Assembly (NCBI GenBank): GCA_902728285.1
Contig: CACVBU010000743.1
Location: 467,068 to 531,067 of the forward strand
Reading direction: 5' to 3'
Length of the DNA: 64,000 bases
From: Clytia hemisphaerica
Taxonomy: Eukaryota; Cnidaria; Hydrozoa; Leptothecata; Clytiidae
Below are positions 45,401 to 57,698 of the stretch, piece after piece. The notes under the pieces are model-generated. The model ran no database searches. It worked only from the letters and a program-made list of their open reading frames with translations, and had not been told where the DNA came from. Positions within the stretch are counted from its first letter, which is position 1; every line of letters starts with the position of its first letter. Made by a program: the position numbers and the translations under genes.

Positions 45401-46812
45401 CACTTGGAGACAAAACTGCCGTTTTCGAAAATCAAAATAGAAAACTCAAGTTCTTCTAATGTTATATGGGCGGTAGACTGTAGTAAAGTCGTAAAAATCT
45501 AAATGTCACCGTCAATAAGAAGTAAAAGTTATCGCATGGTACCGAGTACAATATGGGATATATTTTTCGAGTTTAGACTCGCCTAAAGGCTCAAAAAATA
45601 TAGAAAATTCTGTATAACTAGTTTATCGTCAACTTGAAAGATATCAACGAAATTTATTACATCCTCTCTCTCCATTTGTGTCCCTTTTTTTGTTTTGTTT
45701 TTCTCTTACAATCTTTCTTCTCCTCTATTTTGATGAAATCAACATCAAAACATTCGAAAAAAGAATCGAATAGTCATTAAAAAGATATAATAAAATATAG
45801 TTTTTTAGGATTTCAAGAAATCTGTGCTAAAATCAAACGATTCAAAGCGACAAGCTAAAAGCCCATACTCAATAATTTAATGCTTGCTTTAGCCGTTAGG
45901 AAGTTTCATGAACATAAAAGAGTAAAGATTAGCGTATAGCTTATGACCAAAGCACCAATTCAGCCCTCTATACAATTCCGGTCGGTAAATGAGTACGACT
46001 AAGCACTTCTGCAATTGGTGGGTCAATCAAGGGTCTTCGGGTCTTCACAGGTCGCGCTGTGTTGGCTTTACCACTAATAAATACTTGCTTTAAAGATCCT
46101 GCTTCCTCGCTTGGCCATAGGATTAGTTCAGTTACGGAAACGGCTAATTTCATTGCTATATTCATTGATGAAATGTTTTTTGTTTTTTTTTATCTTTTCC
46201 AAATTTATTTCATATTAAAGTCAAGTCACACCTTATATTGTTTTCACTTTCTGTGTCAGGTTGGAACGCGTTACGTTGTAGACGCTACTGCTGAAGAAGA
46301 GAGCTGCAGTGAATGTCAACTTTTGTTATCCGTCAATGAAAAAGGACGTGTTTGTAGCGTGCAAAAACATGGCAGCGGTGCTCTTAATCCAGATCTGATC
46401 TTTGAAATGATGAGAGTAAGTTTTCCAAAAAAAATCATTCTACGTGGTTGATCTTTCAACCAATCGAGAGAAAGCTCGAAGATTTGTTTACCAATGTGAG
46501 ACAATTCTAAGATATACGTCTAGTTTCCTGATACAGTTACATCAGTCGTTTTTTTCCGTTTTCAGAAAATAATCTAACTATCTTTTGAGAAAGGGAAAGA
46601 TTTTTTCGGCAAATAAACTGTCTCTCTCTAAATTCTTTACGAAAAATAGATTTTAATCTGCAATCCGGCAAACTTCCGCGATGGAATTCACTCGTTGTTG
46701 TTTTATTATTTTAATGATTTTCTTTTCAAAGGTTGGGCAGAAAATTGGAAAAACAGTAAACGATTCTTTGATGCGTTTGCTACGAGAAGAAAATGTGAAT
46801 GAAATGATTTGA
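42481..46812 (+). CDS. EXOSC7: Exosome complex component RRP42
   Basis: Seven exons with consistent GT/AG borders: 42481-42639, 43425-43519, 43876-44038, 44433-44503, 45133-45253, 46260-46415 and 46732-46812, totalling 281 residues (animal RRP42 is about 290). The product is a non-catalytic RNase PH-fold subunit of the hexameric ring of the RNA exosome, acting in nuclear and cytoplasmic 3'-5' RNA processing and decay. Diagnostic segments are MASITLSGEEKHYIITGVED, FRNDGRSCEDYR, VIFGVKAEIG, FEGRGGDD, LECGGNLFDALSIGVKAAL, IEISDDPYD, VPVLVTLNK and VDATAEEESC. The start is the first ATG and matches the family N terminus. It ends in TGA, showing that TGA is a real stop in this genome. A possible AATAAA lies near 47198. 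Introns contain no large element. Confidence 0.95.
42749..43015. repeat. G/C-run-rich repeat in EXOSC7 intron 1
   Basis: A run of nine G at about 42759, a run of nine C at about 42918, and 'taaggggg' words (near 42787, 42955, 42990) alternate with A/T-rich spacers. The design resembles the phrase-built mini-elements elsewhere, but the ends are not clearly inverted. Confidence 0.4.
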
Positions 46813-47879
46813 AGGAGAGTGGAAGGGTAAAGAGGAACAATCGAGGTATCTAAAATATTGACATATTGGGTTGTTCTTTATTGAAACTGTTTGAGCTTCG
46901 ATGAAGCGAAAGTAGTTTGTTGCTTAATCATGGTTGATGAAAACAGGCGAACATCGATTAGATAGTAACCTACGCAACAACTTTGGTATACAGAGACCAA
47001 AGGAAAGTCAAAGGGATATTTTTTTATCCTTGATAACGTCTGATTGGGAAACATTTTGATTGTATGTTGGCTAATGACATGTCATGTGTTTTTGGATTAA
47101 TGCAATCTCGCCAAGGTGAATGAATTTATTATAAACTTTCAAATTTTACCACGATATACAGATTGAAAATAGGGCAATGGTTTTGTTTGAGATCTTAAAT
47201 AAAACGTCAGCAGAAAAATTACTCAAGTAACCCTTCTCTTTTTGCGCTTTAAAGTAGGCTTCGTTTTGATTCCCTTACCAAAACATAACTAATTTAGTTT
47301 CTAAAAAGTTGTTTCTACTTCTGGTAAGCTTGGCACCTTTTTAATTTATAACTTGCCAAGTTTTTTAATCAGTATAGTTTCGAAGTGCCTTTCATTAGGT
47401 ACATGGTAGAAAATGAAACGCCGCATAATTCGTTGAATTTGCGTTGCTTAATTCCGGAGTGACAATAGTGAGTAAAAGTCGACTAATGTACTTTTCGTAT
47501 GAAATAGGGAAAGAGAAAGCCGCCTTCATTACCCTTTAAATATCTCAGTCTCATCGATAATCAATACATCTAACATTTCCAGTACTTCATGCATGGAACG
47601 TCAACGATGTCTTTACTCTCAAGCTTTTAAATTATTAAAATTTAGATAATACATAATTTTGTTTTGTTAAAGTACTCAGCGCTTTTTTCGTCTTTCTGAA
47701 TAATTTTGTTTTCTCTTTGTTTTCTCTTTTCTTTTTTCGTCGTTGTCGACTTTCGAATATTCGAATCGACGATCACGCGTAATAAAGTGACGTCAATAAT
47801 TGTTCTCGATAACATTGCAGTGTGCTAGTCGTTTGGCACTCATTCTAACGTCAAAGTAGTTAATTTACTCACGTCAAAG
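46813..47879. other. Intergenic region between EXOSC7 and the Kelch gene
   Basis: Contains the EXOSC7 3' region and the Kelch promoter region. Apart from the CRE-like site at 47788-47795, I see nothing specific. Confidence 0.5.
47788..47795 (+). promoter_or_regulatory. CRE-like site upstream of the Kelch gene
   Basis: TGACGTCA is the full palindromic ATF/CREB consensus, 96 bp upstream of the first in-frame ATG. Two further half-site-like words (AACGTCAAAG and CACGTCAAAG) lie at about 47848 and 47870. Function is inferred from motif and position only. Confidence 0.4.
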
Positions 47880-47883
47880 ATGG

Positions 47884-50800
47884 ATGCAGAGGACTACGCT
47901 CATGCTATCCTACGAATTGTTATTGACATTCTTATTACTAATTGAAGAATATATTAGAAGTATCTTTACTTGGGCAAATGGCTTAATAGAGCAGGCTATG
48001 TTTGCTATTATGATGTTTTTTCCAGCCCATAACAAGAAAGAAGGGGAAATTCATTTCGAAGAAAACCACTTACGCGATGTCTTGAAACGAGTTGACGAAT
48101 TGAGACAGGCTGGACAATTGGGCTTTTGTGATGTTATCTTACGAGTATCCAGTCAAGAGTTTCATGCTCACAAGCTCATTCTTGCTTCTTGCTCAGACTA
48201 TTTTTATGCTATGTTCAATGGCAACATGAAAGAGAGTAAAGAACGGATTGTGGATATAAATGGCGTCGATGTAGAAGTAATGAAGCTTGTTTTAAATTTT
48301 ATATACACCGGAGGTATTCCACTTAGTAATGATAATGTAGAAGATATTTTGCAAGCAGCCAATCTTATGCTTATAAAATCACTTAAAGATGTTTGTTGTA
48401 GGTTTTTAGAAACTTTATTGACAGTAAACAACTGCTTGGGAATGCAAAAGTTTGCCGAGTCATATTCCTGTGAAGGTTTATTTGAAAGTACGACCAATTT
48501 CATTTGTGACAACTTTGGATATATCACCGAAAGTGACGAGTTTCTTCAACTGCAAGCTGTGCAACTTGTTCCTATAATATCTAGCGATGAATTGCGAGTT
48601 TTAAACGAAGAAAAGGTTTACGAAGCTTTGATTCGATGGACAAAGTACAGCTTGTCCGAAAGAAAGAAATATTTCCCGGAACTTGTACAACACATTCGGT
48701 TACCAATGTTACCGCCGGATTACTTAGTGGATCAAGTAGAATCTGAATCTCTGTTCGTGGAATTTCCAAAATGTAAAGAACTTTTGGTAGAAGCTCACCA
48801 CTATTTACTTCTCCCGAATCGCAGAGGTGTTATGGCGCAGACGGCAAGAACAAGACCGAGGAAATACGAAAACAACAACGAAATCTTGATTGCATGTGGT
48901 GGAAACGGCGAATCATCAATGAACACTACTAGTAAGTAATTCATGAGTGATCATTCTCCTTAAATGTCTGCTTTCATCGGATATTTCTCTTGGTTAGCCT
49001 TATTGATTGTCTCTCTGGGATTTTCGTAGTAGCTACTGTATTATAAGTTTGCGATAAAAGAAATTTCTTTTGATGGCTGTGTTCACCAAATAGACCTTTT
49101 GCTTGCCTCGATGCCATTTTGACACCATAATAAAAAAGCGGGCGAAAGCATTTCGTCATAAACATTATATAATCTTAGCGACAGAATAACCTGATAGTGG
49201 ATCTGTTTCTTATTTTTCGATACACAAGTGTCTGCGCGGTAAACTAGAAGTACAAACACAGTCAATAGACTATTTGACATTTTAAGAATCTAAATTACCA
49301 GTGGATACCCCTTAAAACCACATACCCCTTAAAACCCACAATGTTGCATTTTTGGCTTTCATAACTACCAGATTTAATTTTATGTGGTATGTTTCACTTT
49401 TTTACAACCTCTTGTAAATGTTCTTTCATAAAATACCAAATTTTAAGGATTTTAAAGATGCTAAAGTATCTTAAAATTCGAAGTTATTCAAAATTTTATC
49501 AAAAATCCCTTCAAAAAATCAGGTTTTTTGGACCTAGAAATTACACAATTGAATTTAAGGTCATAAAACCTGCATTTTTTAGATACCTATACTTATGGTA
49601 GGTATAAAAAAATCATTTTCATCTTCGTGAATAGACCCCAACGAAAATGACAGGCCCTTAAAATTCTACTTTAAAGCACTTTTATGGTGATGATCAATAA
49701 AATCTGAAAATCGACTTTCTCAAAACCTGGTCATGTTGCATACCAAAATGTCACAAATTTGATGGAGATTTAGAAAAACATTAGAACCATAGGTCAAAAA
49801 TGAAGCGAATGAAGGTTTTGGCCTTTCGTAGCCGTTTTTGACGAAAAAACCACACACAATTGCATTATGGGCATGAAATCCTGAAAAATGAAAATATTGT
49901 TGTGGGAATGAATTTCTAGCAAGTCTTTGAACCATTGAATCACGAAGCAACACCAAATTTGTATCCATCAGCTTGAGTATCCCGTTAGCAAGGGTCGGAC
50001 TTTGTGGTTTTTAGCCTTATTTTTGTAGGTTTTAAGGGGTATTTTGATTTTAACACATATTTTTGAGATCATTTAGGTACTAATGGTATATTCATAACAT
50101 TAGTAACTTTACAGTGAATTACTGTTCAAAATTTGAGGTCAAAAGAACTTTTTTGTAAAAAGTTATTGGAGAAAAACCATTTTGTAGGTTTTAAGGGGTA
50201 AATAGCTAAAACTGCACTTTTTCACTTCCTCGTGAAAAACTGAAAACTGTTTTCTACAAAACATCACTGCTAGGGAAGACAATCATAGACAACGTACTTT
50301 CAACACAAAAAGTTTCAGCCTTACACTCCAACTAAACAATGAGATAGAGGGTACCACTTTTTATTGTGGGTTTTAAGGGGTATCCACTGGTACAGTAGAT
50401 AAAAATTAAACGGGTGGGAATTGATCTACTATTAGGTTATCATTTGAGTCATTACGTAATGTTTTCAACGCTAATTCATTATGTAGTCAAAAAGACATCG
50501 TGGCTAGCAAAAGGTCTATAACTTAGCGACTATTTTCACTTTTGAAGACGACGGAGTGACTGAAGTGATTTGGAATAACCCGCAGTTTTCACCCGCAAAA
50601 TCGAGGACGGTAAAAGTCTTTGTTTACCATCGTCCTCAATCGATCAGGATCTAGACAAATATAACCTTTTCGGTCGAAGAAAATCACACATACATAAACT
50701 CTACTCATCTCATAATACTTAACATACGGGAACATCCCATGAATTTTTTTTACTAAAAGCCTTATTTTGAAACTATATTTGTAAACTATCTTAACTTTCA

Positions 50801-53800
50801 GTTTTTTCATACAACATGGCGAAGAGCAGCTGGAATGAGTTACCTCGATTGATTCCTGAGCGTGGATATCATGGACTTGCTACTATTGATGGTGAAATGT
50901 ATCTTGTTGGAGGCATTACAACAAGCCGTGCAGAAGGACGTGAAGGACAAACAGAACTACTAGACACGGGTAAGCTAAGAGATTCAATCAACAGTTTGAT
51001 ATATATCAAATATTATAAAGGAGATTCCGTGGATAAATTCTCCAGAAAATTTACCAAACAGCCATCAAATCTACCTTATATAAGTCGCCGTACGTTATAT
51101 TAAAAGGGAATTCGAAAATCCTTTCATTCATAATTTCTTACACGCTTTTTTTTATAAGAACACGAGGCTGAAAATCGACCAAAACCAAATGACAAATTAA
51201 GAACAATCCGCTCAGATTTTAGAAATTGCTAAGACATTACTCAGCAGACTTTAAGCAAAGAAACTAAGCGTATCAAAAGAACATCGTAAGAATATTTAAG
51301 CCTGAAAATTAAAAAAAAAACTAAGAACATCCAAGACTTAACCAAAATTTACTGGTTCTTATAAAAAAGCGTGTATTTTACTTTCATAGTCTTTTTTTTT
51401 TTTTTTCATGCGTGATTTTTTCAATCTTTCAGTCAAGAAATTCGACACAGAACAGAATGCTTGGGTCAATTTGGCAGCACTACACGTCAAACGAAGCAAG
51501 ATGTCAGTCATCGCGTGCAGTGGTTTGATTTTCGTTGTTGGTGGTTTTGATGGAAGTCAGACCTTGAACTCGGTTGAATGCTACAATCCCGTAAATAACC
51601 GGTAATCAACAATATGGTTTTTGTTTTTTGAGCTTTCTCGCCCCTTTTTACGGCTATTCCCGGTACCTTCATGTACGTGTCTAATGAACGCCCTCCCCTG
51701 TTTATTAGTTCAGTGGAGTCTCAGTAAATCGAACACGAGCGGGGTAGTAGCATAGAGAGGCTTTTGTGTTGCAAAAATTTTTAGGAGAGCAGATTTTTAT
51801 AGCACAGTAATTATCTTTTTATGATATGAATATCTACTCTCCTACACAGTTATAGAGGTTCGAGTTAAGGAGACATTCGAGTTATAGAGGTTCGAGTTAC
51901 GGAGGCTCCACTGTATTCCGATTTTTAAACTACACCTGAGAGTAGAAACAAATTGAAAGTCACTTAAGTATAGCCGTTTCTTAGGACAATTTTCAAACTT
52001 CAAAGCAATTTTTATGATTTTCAAGTCTCCCCTTCTTTCAAGTACTGTAGTGCAAGATAGCTTTTAGCACTTTTACCAGTACTTATACAGAAAATGGTTA
52101 ATTACATTTAGGTTCTAAATTAATGTGTAATGTATATTTATTTCTTTAGTTGGAAGTTTGTGGCACCTATGCTGACACATCGGCGATGCACGACATCTGT
52201 ATCTAATGGCAACTTTGTTTTCATTATCGGTGGTCACGATGGGGCACAAATCTTAAACACCATTGAAACTTATGATGTCGAAAGGTTCGTTTTCTGTTGC
52301 ATTTCCTTAGATTTATTTGATTCGACTATTATGACCTTGAAACTTTCAATGCTATACTCTTCATGATTGTGTAAAGTCATCATCAGCTTAGCTTTCTGGC
52401 CTTTTCAATAAATCTAAATGTGTGATTTAACATTCTCGAGATCATGTTCAGACGTTACTGTTGGTTCCGAAACTAGTGTGAACGTCAAAATTCGAAACGT
52501 CAAAAAAGAAGACGTTACAAAGTAAAACAGATCGAAACAGCTTCGCTCAACTATTTTCATCGGAACGGAACTGCTCCGTTTTCTTGCTCTGAAAGGTTCA
52601 GCAACCACTATGGACAATCTCGATCCGTAACAGAAACCATACCGGAACGATACGAAACGGTAACGTCTGAACATGGCCTAAGAACTAAAAAATTGGGCCA
52701 TTCCATTTTATATCCATACAGTTGGGTGGACGACATTTCAAGAGGGTAATCAGAGAGAATTTCCAAGGGGTATAAAGGTGTATTTTTCATTTTTCCAGGG
52801 GTAAAAGGTTATTTAAAATTTCCAGGGGTAAAAGAATGATTTTAGTTCGTGTACCCTCATTTTTAAGGTATGAAAATAATTTTTCCAAGGGTTATTTTAC
52901 AAATTTTGTAATTTTCTTGGGGGTATCCACACATTTCTAAAAATCTTCTTTGCCTTGAAAAGATTCGTCCACCCCACTGTAAAGAAATTTGATGGAAAAG
53001 TCCATTGTAAACAACAAGTGATTTTTAAAAGTTCAAAATCTAAGACTAATTTAACTTGAAACGGCGATTAACAAAACTTTGATCATCGAAAATAGAAAAC
53101 CTGTTTGCATTGCAGGGATAGTTTTCTGTTATTACTCCAGAAAAATCCAACATAATTGGATTTGGGATACGTCCATATCCGTCATAATGAGATTGAAAAT
53201 CATGCTAACCATTTCAACATTTCAATATTTCAAAATCTTTTAGCACCGATACGCTTATCAAATCATAAATATATTCAGTTTGAATTGCAGACCTCTAAAA
53301 AACTTCTTTATGAGGAGCATGAATGTACGTCAGTGGTTGCCAGAAGAAGCCTGGATTGAATTGTTGTATTTCTATAAATGTCTGAGTCCGAGACTTTTTA
53401 TACGGTTTGAATATATTTTCATATTTCCTCGGGGAAGCCATAGCTCGCAACGCCGGGGGTAGCTATGTTCAAAAGATTTCAGAAAGAGGGGAGGGGAGAG
53501 AATTTTTTGTAGAAAGAGGAAGTTCTCAGAAAATGGAGGTCCATCTAGAAAAAGAGGGGTTGAGCTGTCAGTGGTGTGTTTTTTGTGTTTTCCAAATTAG
53601 AAGTTTGAATTTTGATTATTAATTTACAATGCACTGCCTTCTTTCTTTATGTTATACACCAGTTAAGATTTCTTTATTATTTGCTTATTTACACTGTTCG
53701 TTCTTGCTTTTTTACCGCTAGAATCATGGTGGGATTGTTGAGAGGGGGTAGCATCAAATTTTAAAAGGGAGAAATAGTGACGCCCTTCACTTTTCAAGAG

Positions 53801-54820
53801 TCGGGGTAAACATTTAACTTGGGGAAAAGAATTTTTCGGATTTTTCAGCCTAAATTTAGAAATTTTCTAACGGATATATAATTCTTTTTTTCTAGGAGAT
53901 ATTTTACTTACCAATTTTTTGCACTTATAAAAATGTTTTTGACCTGAAAACTCGTTTATTCCCTGTGGTTGTAGCCCAGAAACCTGGCGACGAAAAGCCA
54001 TTTGCCGAATCCGATTCTGATTTTCATGATAGCGATGGCTTTAGTAACGGCTTAGGTCGCCAAGACAGACCGTGGAGAGTTTTCTGTGCTCGTACTTTGA
54101 TTGGTTAAATCTTTATAAAGCAATTATCTTAGGCTTAGTGACTTTTATTTTGGAAATTCTCTATATCACGTCTAAAGACGAAGGATGTTTCAGAGATGAA
54201 AAGGCGAATATTTTTTAACAAAAAAGTTAATTGTGTTACTTCATAAAGCTATGAGATTGGGTGTGTAGGTGTAATTTGGTTCAATGCCAACAGTGTAACA
54301 GAAAAGAGTCAGGGCCAGATTCTGTGTCTACTATTGTTGCGATTAATAGTTCAGTAGCAGTTTCTTTAAATAACCATTACACCTTTATGATTCTTCTAGA
54401 GACCAGTGGTCAGTTTCAGACATCGCTCCTATGTCTGACCGCCGCTCATTCCCGTGTGCTGTAACAATCAACGATGATATTTATGTCATGGGTGGCTATG
54501 ATGGTCACGATACGCTACGAACGTGCGAAATCTACAATATGACACGTAACGAATGGACCAGCATTGAGCCGATGAATACTGCTAGATCGAATGCTGGTGC
54601 AGCACATATCAACCGTAAAATCTTTGTCGTTGGTGGCTGGGACGGCGTTAGTTTGAATTCAGTCGAATATTACGATCTTGTTACACACGAATGGGTCCGC
54701 GTTACTAGTTTGCCGAGACCAACAACTGGAATTCGTTGTGGAATCTTAGTCAATCCTTCATCAAGTGAACAAAAACCGAAAAACAAAAATGGCCGCGGTG
54801 CCAACTGCATTATTTCATAA
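47884..54820 (+). CDS. BTB-BACK-Kelch protein (KLHL family) with C-terminal CaaX box
   Basis: Five exons: 47884-48931, 50802-50969, 51433-51601, 52150-52284 and 54400-54820, all GT/AG and phase-compatible, giving 646 residues. Residues about 75-178 form a BTB domain (FCDVILRV, FHAHKLILASCSDYF), about 180-285 a BACK domain, and 334-646 a six-blade Kelch propeller (VGGFDGSQTLNSVECY, IGGHDGAQILNTIETY, MGGYDGHDTL, VGGWDGVSLNSVEYYD). KLHL proteins are substrate adaptors of Cullin-3 ubiquitin ligases, which fits this layout. The C terminus KPKNKNGRGANCIIS is a basic tail ending in CIIS, a good farnesylation box, unusual for the family. The start is uncertain: the 47884 ATG adds a hydrophobic 45-residue leader, whereas the ATGs at 48010/48013 give a normal N terminus. 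An overlapping out-of-frame ATG at 47880 opens 21 codons. Closest vertebrate paralogue not determined. Confidence 0.92.
49298..50390. mobile_element. TIR element in Kelch intron 1, TA-flanked
   Basis: A perfect 28-bp inverted repeat bounds the element, outermost CCAGTGGATACCCCTTAAAA, with TA directly outside both ends (49296-49297 and 50391-50392). The phrase TTTTAAGGGGTA recurs at least twice inside, and the left end has an extra partial copy of the TIR. The 1.09 kb interior has no transposase frame. Tc1/mariner-like by its target. Confidence 0.8.
51711..51913. mobile_element. TIR mini-element in Kelch intron 3
   Basis: CAGTGGAGTCTCAGTAAATC on the left and the complement of GGAGGCTCCACTG on the right are inverted. 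The right flank is TA; the left flank is TT. The interior has an AGGAGAGCAGAT hairpin like that at 30954-31095, followed by repeated GAGTTA/GGTTCGAGTTA words. Confidence 0.6.
52285..54399. other. Kelch intron 4, long, repeat-bearing
   Basis: 2.1 kb between exons 4 and 5. Apart from the TIR element at 52719-52979 there are short G-rich words near 53450-53560 and 53740-53760. No missed exon was recognised; the flanking exons join in phase without one. Confidence 0.5.
52719..52979. mobile_element. TIR mini-element in Kelch intron 4, TA-flanked
   Basis: CAGTTGGGTGGACGA on the left and TCGTCCACCCCACTG on the right are inverted with one mismatch, and TA lies outside both. The interior repeats TTTCCAGGGGTAAAAG-like words about every 30 bp. 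Confidence 0.7.
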
Positions 54821-55870
54821 ATTAAAGAGACTTCATCTCTGAATAAATATATTATTTTTTAGATGTTTTAATCTAATCCCCCAGATTTTATTGTTTATTT
54901 TACCCCCATCATAAATGTGTCAATATTGTAATAAATGAATTGTCTTGTTTGTATTCTACATATCTTTTGTATGCTTATTTCTTCTTTTGATACGAGATAA
55001 AATACATATGTATTATTTTAAATTTTAATTAACCTATGTTGGCGTGATTACTTTTGTCTTTTATTGCGTATTTTGGCCCAATCTCTAAACAAAAACTTTA
55101 CGAACTTCAAAGATGATCGGATTTGCTTAAATTTGGCACACTTGTCCATCGAAGGAAGTACAGTATTTGGGTGTATTTTTTATTTTCATTTTTCAAAGTG
55201 TTGATTTTTTGGGCGATTTTTTCACTATTCTAAGGTGCCAAATAAACGCCCCCTTGCTTGTTTTTCGATTTTTTCCAATTCTCTGGACCGTGGCGTTCTA
55301 AAATACGAACGCCATTGTCCGGACCTTATAAGGACCCCCTCCCCGCCTCCTAATTTTTTAAAATATTTTCAACTGTCAAAAGAAAAGTCCCTCATTTTGC
55401 TCTAGATAGTCACGTTTTAGTCTATAATCACTTTATATTTTAAACAGTTCTCGGGCAAAATCATGATGAAAATGTTGCTGAAATGTCACTATTTACTTTT
55501 TAAAAATAATTTACATATTTTTTGTATCACTGCAAGAGTGGAATTAGGCGGCAAAATTCTGACTTTGAAATTTTAATTTTCAATACCGTAAATCACCGAT
55601 TAAGCGCCCGGGCGTGAATAATGTAGTTTCAACGTGAAATCTTTCTAAGAACTCATACCAGGTGCCCCAAAAAAAAACTTTACATGATTTCAAACAGATA
55701 TAAACTGACATTTTAAACTTCAAAGTTTTTTGTCTTAACTCGACTTCAGACACTATCACAATCACATATCTTGTGGTTACCCTTTCCAACTTGTAAAGTT
55801 AGTCGACAAAATTGTGCCCGGTGAGAAAATAACCCTGAAATTATCCTAATTTGTAAATTGCAAAATTACC
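54821..55870. other. Kelch 3' region and intergenic sequence
   Basis: AATAAA at about 54842 lies just past the stop and is the likely polyadenylation signal; others follow at about 54931. The remainder is AT-rich with no gene recognised. Confidence 0.5.
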
Positions 55871-56157
55871 TTAAGTGGATAAATTTTGGTGTGGATTTAG
55901 TTTGGCGATTGGCAAAAATGAAATTTTGGCGGTGATTTAATTTGGCGAATGATCATTTTTGTAAAATTTAGCGGGTATTTAATTTGGTGAATGGGAAGGT
56001 TTTAGTCTCTGGTAAACTAAAAAATACGTGGTATTTTACAAAGAAATACTTATTCTCATTAGAATTAAAATCTTTAAAAAGTTCGTTAAACTTGGCGGGG
56101 ATTTAATTTGGCGAATGGCCGACTTTTGACACAAAAGCCAAAATTTATCCACTTAAA
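55871..56157. mobile_element. TIR mini-element with GATTTAATTTGGCGAATG phrases
   Basis: TTAAGTGGATAAATTTTGG and CCAAAATTTATCCACTTAA are perfect inverted ends. TTAA at both outer ends may be part of the TIR or a piggyBac-like target site. The interior repeats the phrase ATTTAATTTGGCGAATG at least three times with variation. Confidence 0.75.
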
Positions 56158-57468
56158 TGATTTCTCATTCCTACTAATTCGAACATGATATTTTCCATGG
56201 TATTCCATTTATTCATTTATCCATTCCTACTGGCTTTACAATTCTCAACATCAGGATCAAACCCCTCCCATCAGTAGATTTGTTAAGTCTTGAACTCTAT
56301 TTATACAATTTATTGATTTCGTCACTTTTTCAGTACCAAATATCTGTTACAGAAATACTTCAAGAAAAAATTCTGATTCCAAGTAAATTATGAAAACCAT
56401 ACAGATAACTATGTTATTCAGTTTTTGTTCACTTGATGAAGGATTGCCTAAGATTCTACAATATGAAGACTTGTTGTAAAATTATGGAACTATCTTAAAG
56501 TTCATATCAAGTCCATATTTCACTCATATTTCTTCATAACGTCATAAAGCTAACATTTCTAAGTACAATCATCATTGGACTGAGGCACCGTATATATATG
56601 GGGCTAAAAATTAGGCCTTTTTCAAACATTTGGCCCCAAAAGATTGTCCTTTTCGCTTTGTAACCCTCACAGTGCACTTTCCAAGCCTTTGCCGAATTTC
56701 AGCTCTCTCTTACCTTGAGTGTACCCTCCGCCCTCCCGGACTGAAGTGACTAAATTGCCAGAGTCAAAACTTTATCTTCCTGAAGCTTCTTTTTGGATTG
56801 TGGATTCATTTTGCCGTATTTTGACATTTTGAAAAGTTAAAAATAGGGGAAACATGTATGCCAAATTTCAGGCCGTTTACTTTAAGAGCAGAAAGTTTGG
56901 CGAAGTCAAAAAGTCGCGAAATTTAGCGAATTTAAGTTTCGCGAATTATGGCTCTAGCCGAAATTTCACAGATATAACTTTCGCGAGTTCATGTAAAATT
57001 TACCTTTTTTGGTAACGAAAACTCTTTAAAACACGCAAAGATTTACTAGTAGCATTAATTTCTTATCTGGAAGAAACTTTCTCGAAAAAGGATCACAATC
57101 GCGAAAAACAAAAAAGTTTCTGCCCGCGAAGTATTTCAAGGTAAAAACTAGGAAGTAGGATATTTAATTTTAAGAACGGACCTTTAGATGCGTTATCCAT
57201 CAAATTTTAAAAAGCTCTAATTTCAAGAATTTGGTATAATAGTATGTCATACTGTATAATTCTACTGGATCACAAAAAAGACTAATTTTGTTTATTATAT
57301 GTGTCAATAAATAAACAGGGTTGTTTTTGAATTTTTTGGCTTACAAACACTCGCAAGCAGTAAGTAAGATTACTGTGGTAAAATGATATACTTTAAATCA
57401 AATTCTACTTTTTTTCATCGTTACTTTACACTTAACTATATTGGGCTTATCCAGAAAAATTTGAATAT
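56158..57468. other. Gene-free stretch
   Basis: No gene recognised. 'Aagtttcgcga' and 'cgcgaa' words around 56900-57130 suggest an old phrase-type repeat. Otherwise unassigned. Confidence 0.35.
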
Positions 57469-57698
57469 GGGGGGGGGGGGGTGGAGGATATAACATTTTT
57501 TTGGAATTTTACCCTCCGGAGATTGTGACTTTTTACAGCAGGTCTAAGCCCCGGACAAGCATTAGTTGATACCCTGGACATTCAAGATTACCCTCAAACA
57601 GAGCAAAATTACCCCCAAAACAGAGCAAGTTTACCCCCTGGACAAGGCAAATTTTGTAGATTTTTCACTACCCCCGGACACTATATCCTCCAACCCCT
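57469..57698. mobile_element. TIR mini-element with G-run end and TACCCCC phrases
   Basis: A G run followed by GTGGAGGATATA on the left and TATATCCTCCAACCCCT on the right are inverted. The interior has several TTACCCCCnnGGACA phrases. Ends near the G run are approximate. Confidence 0.6.
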
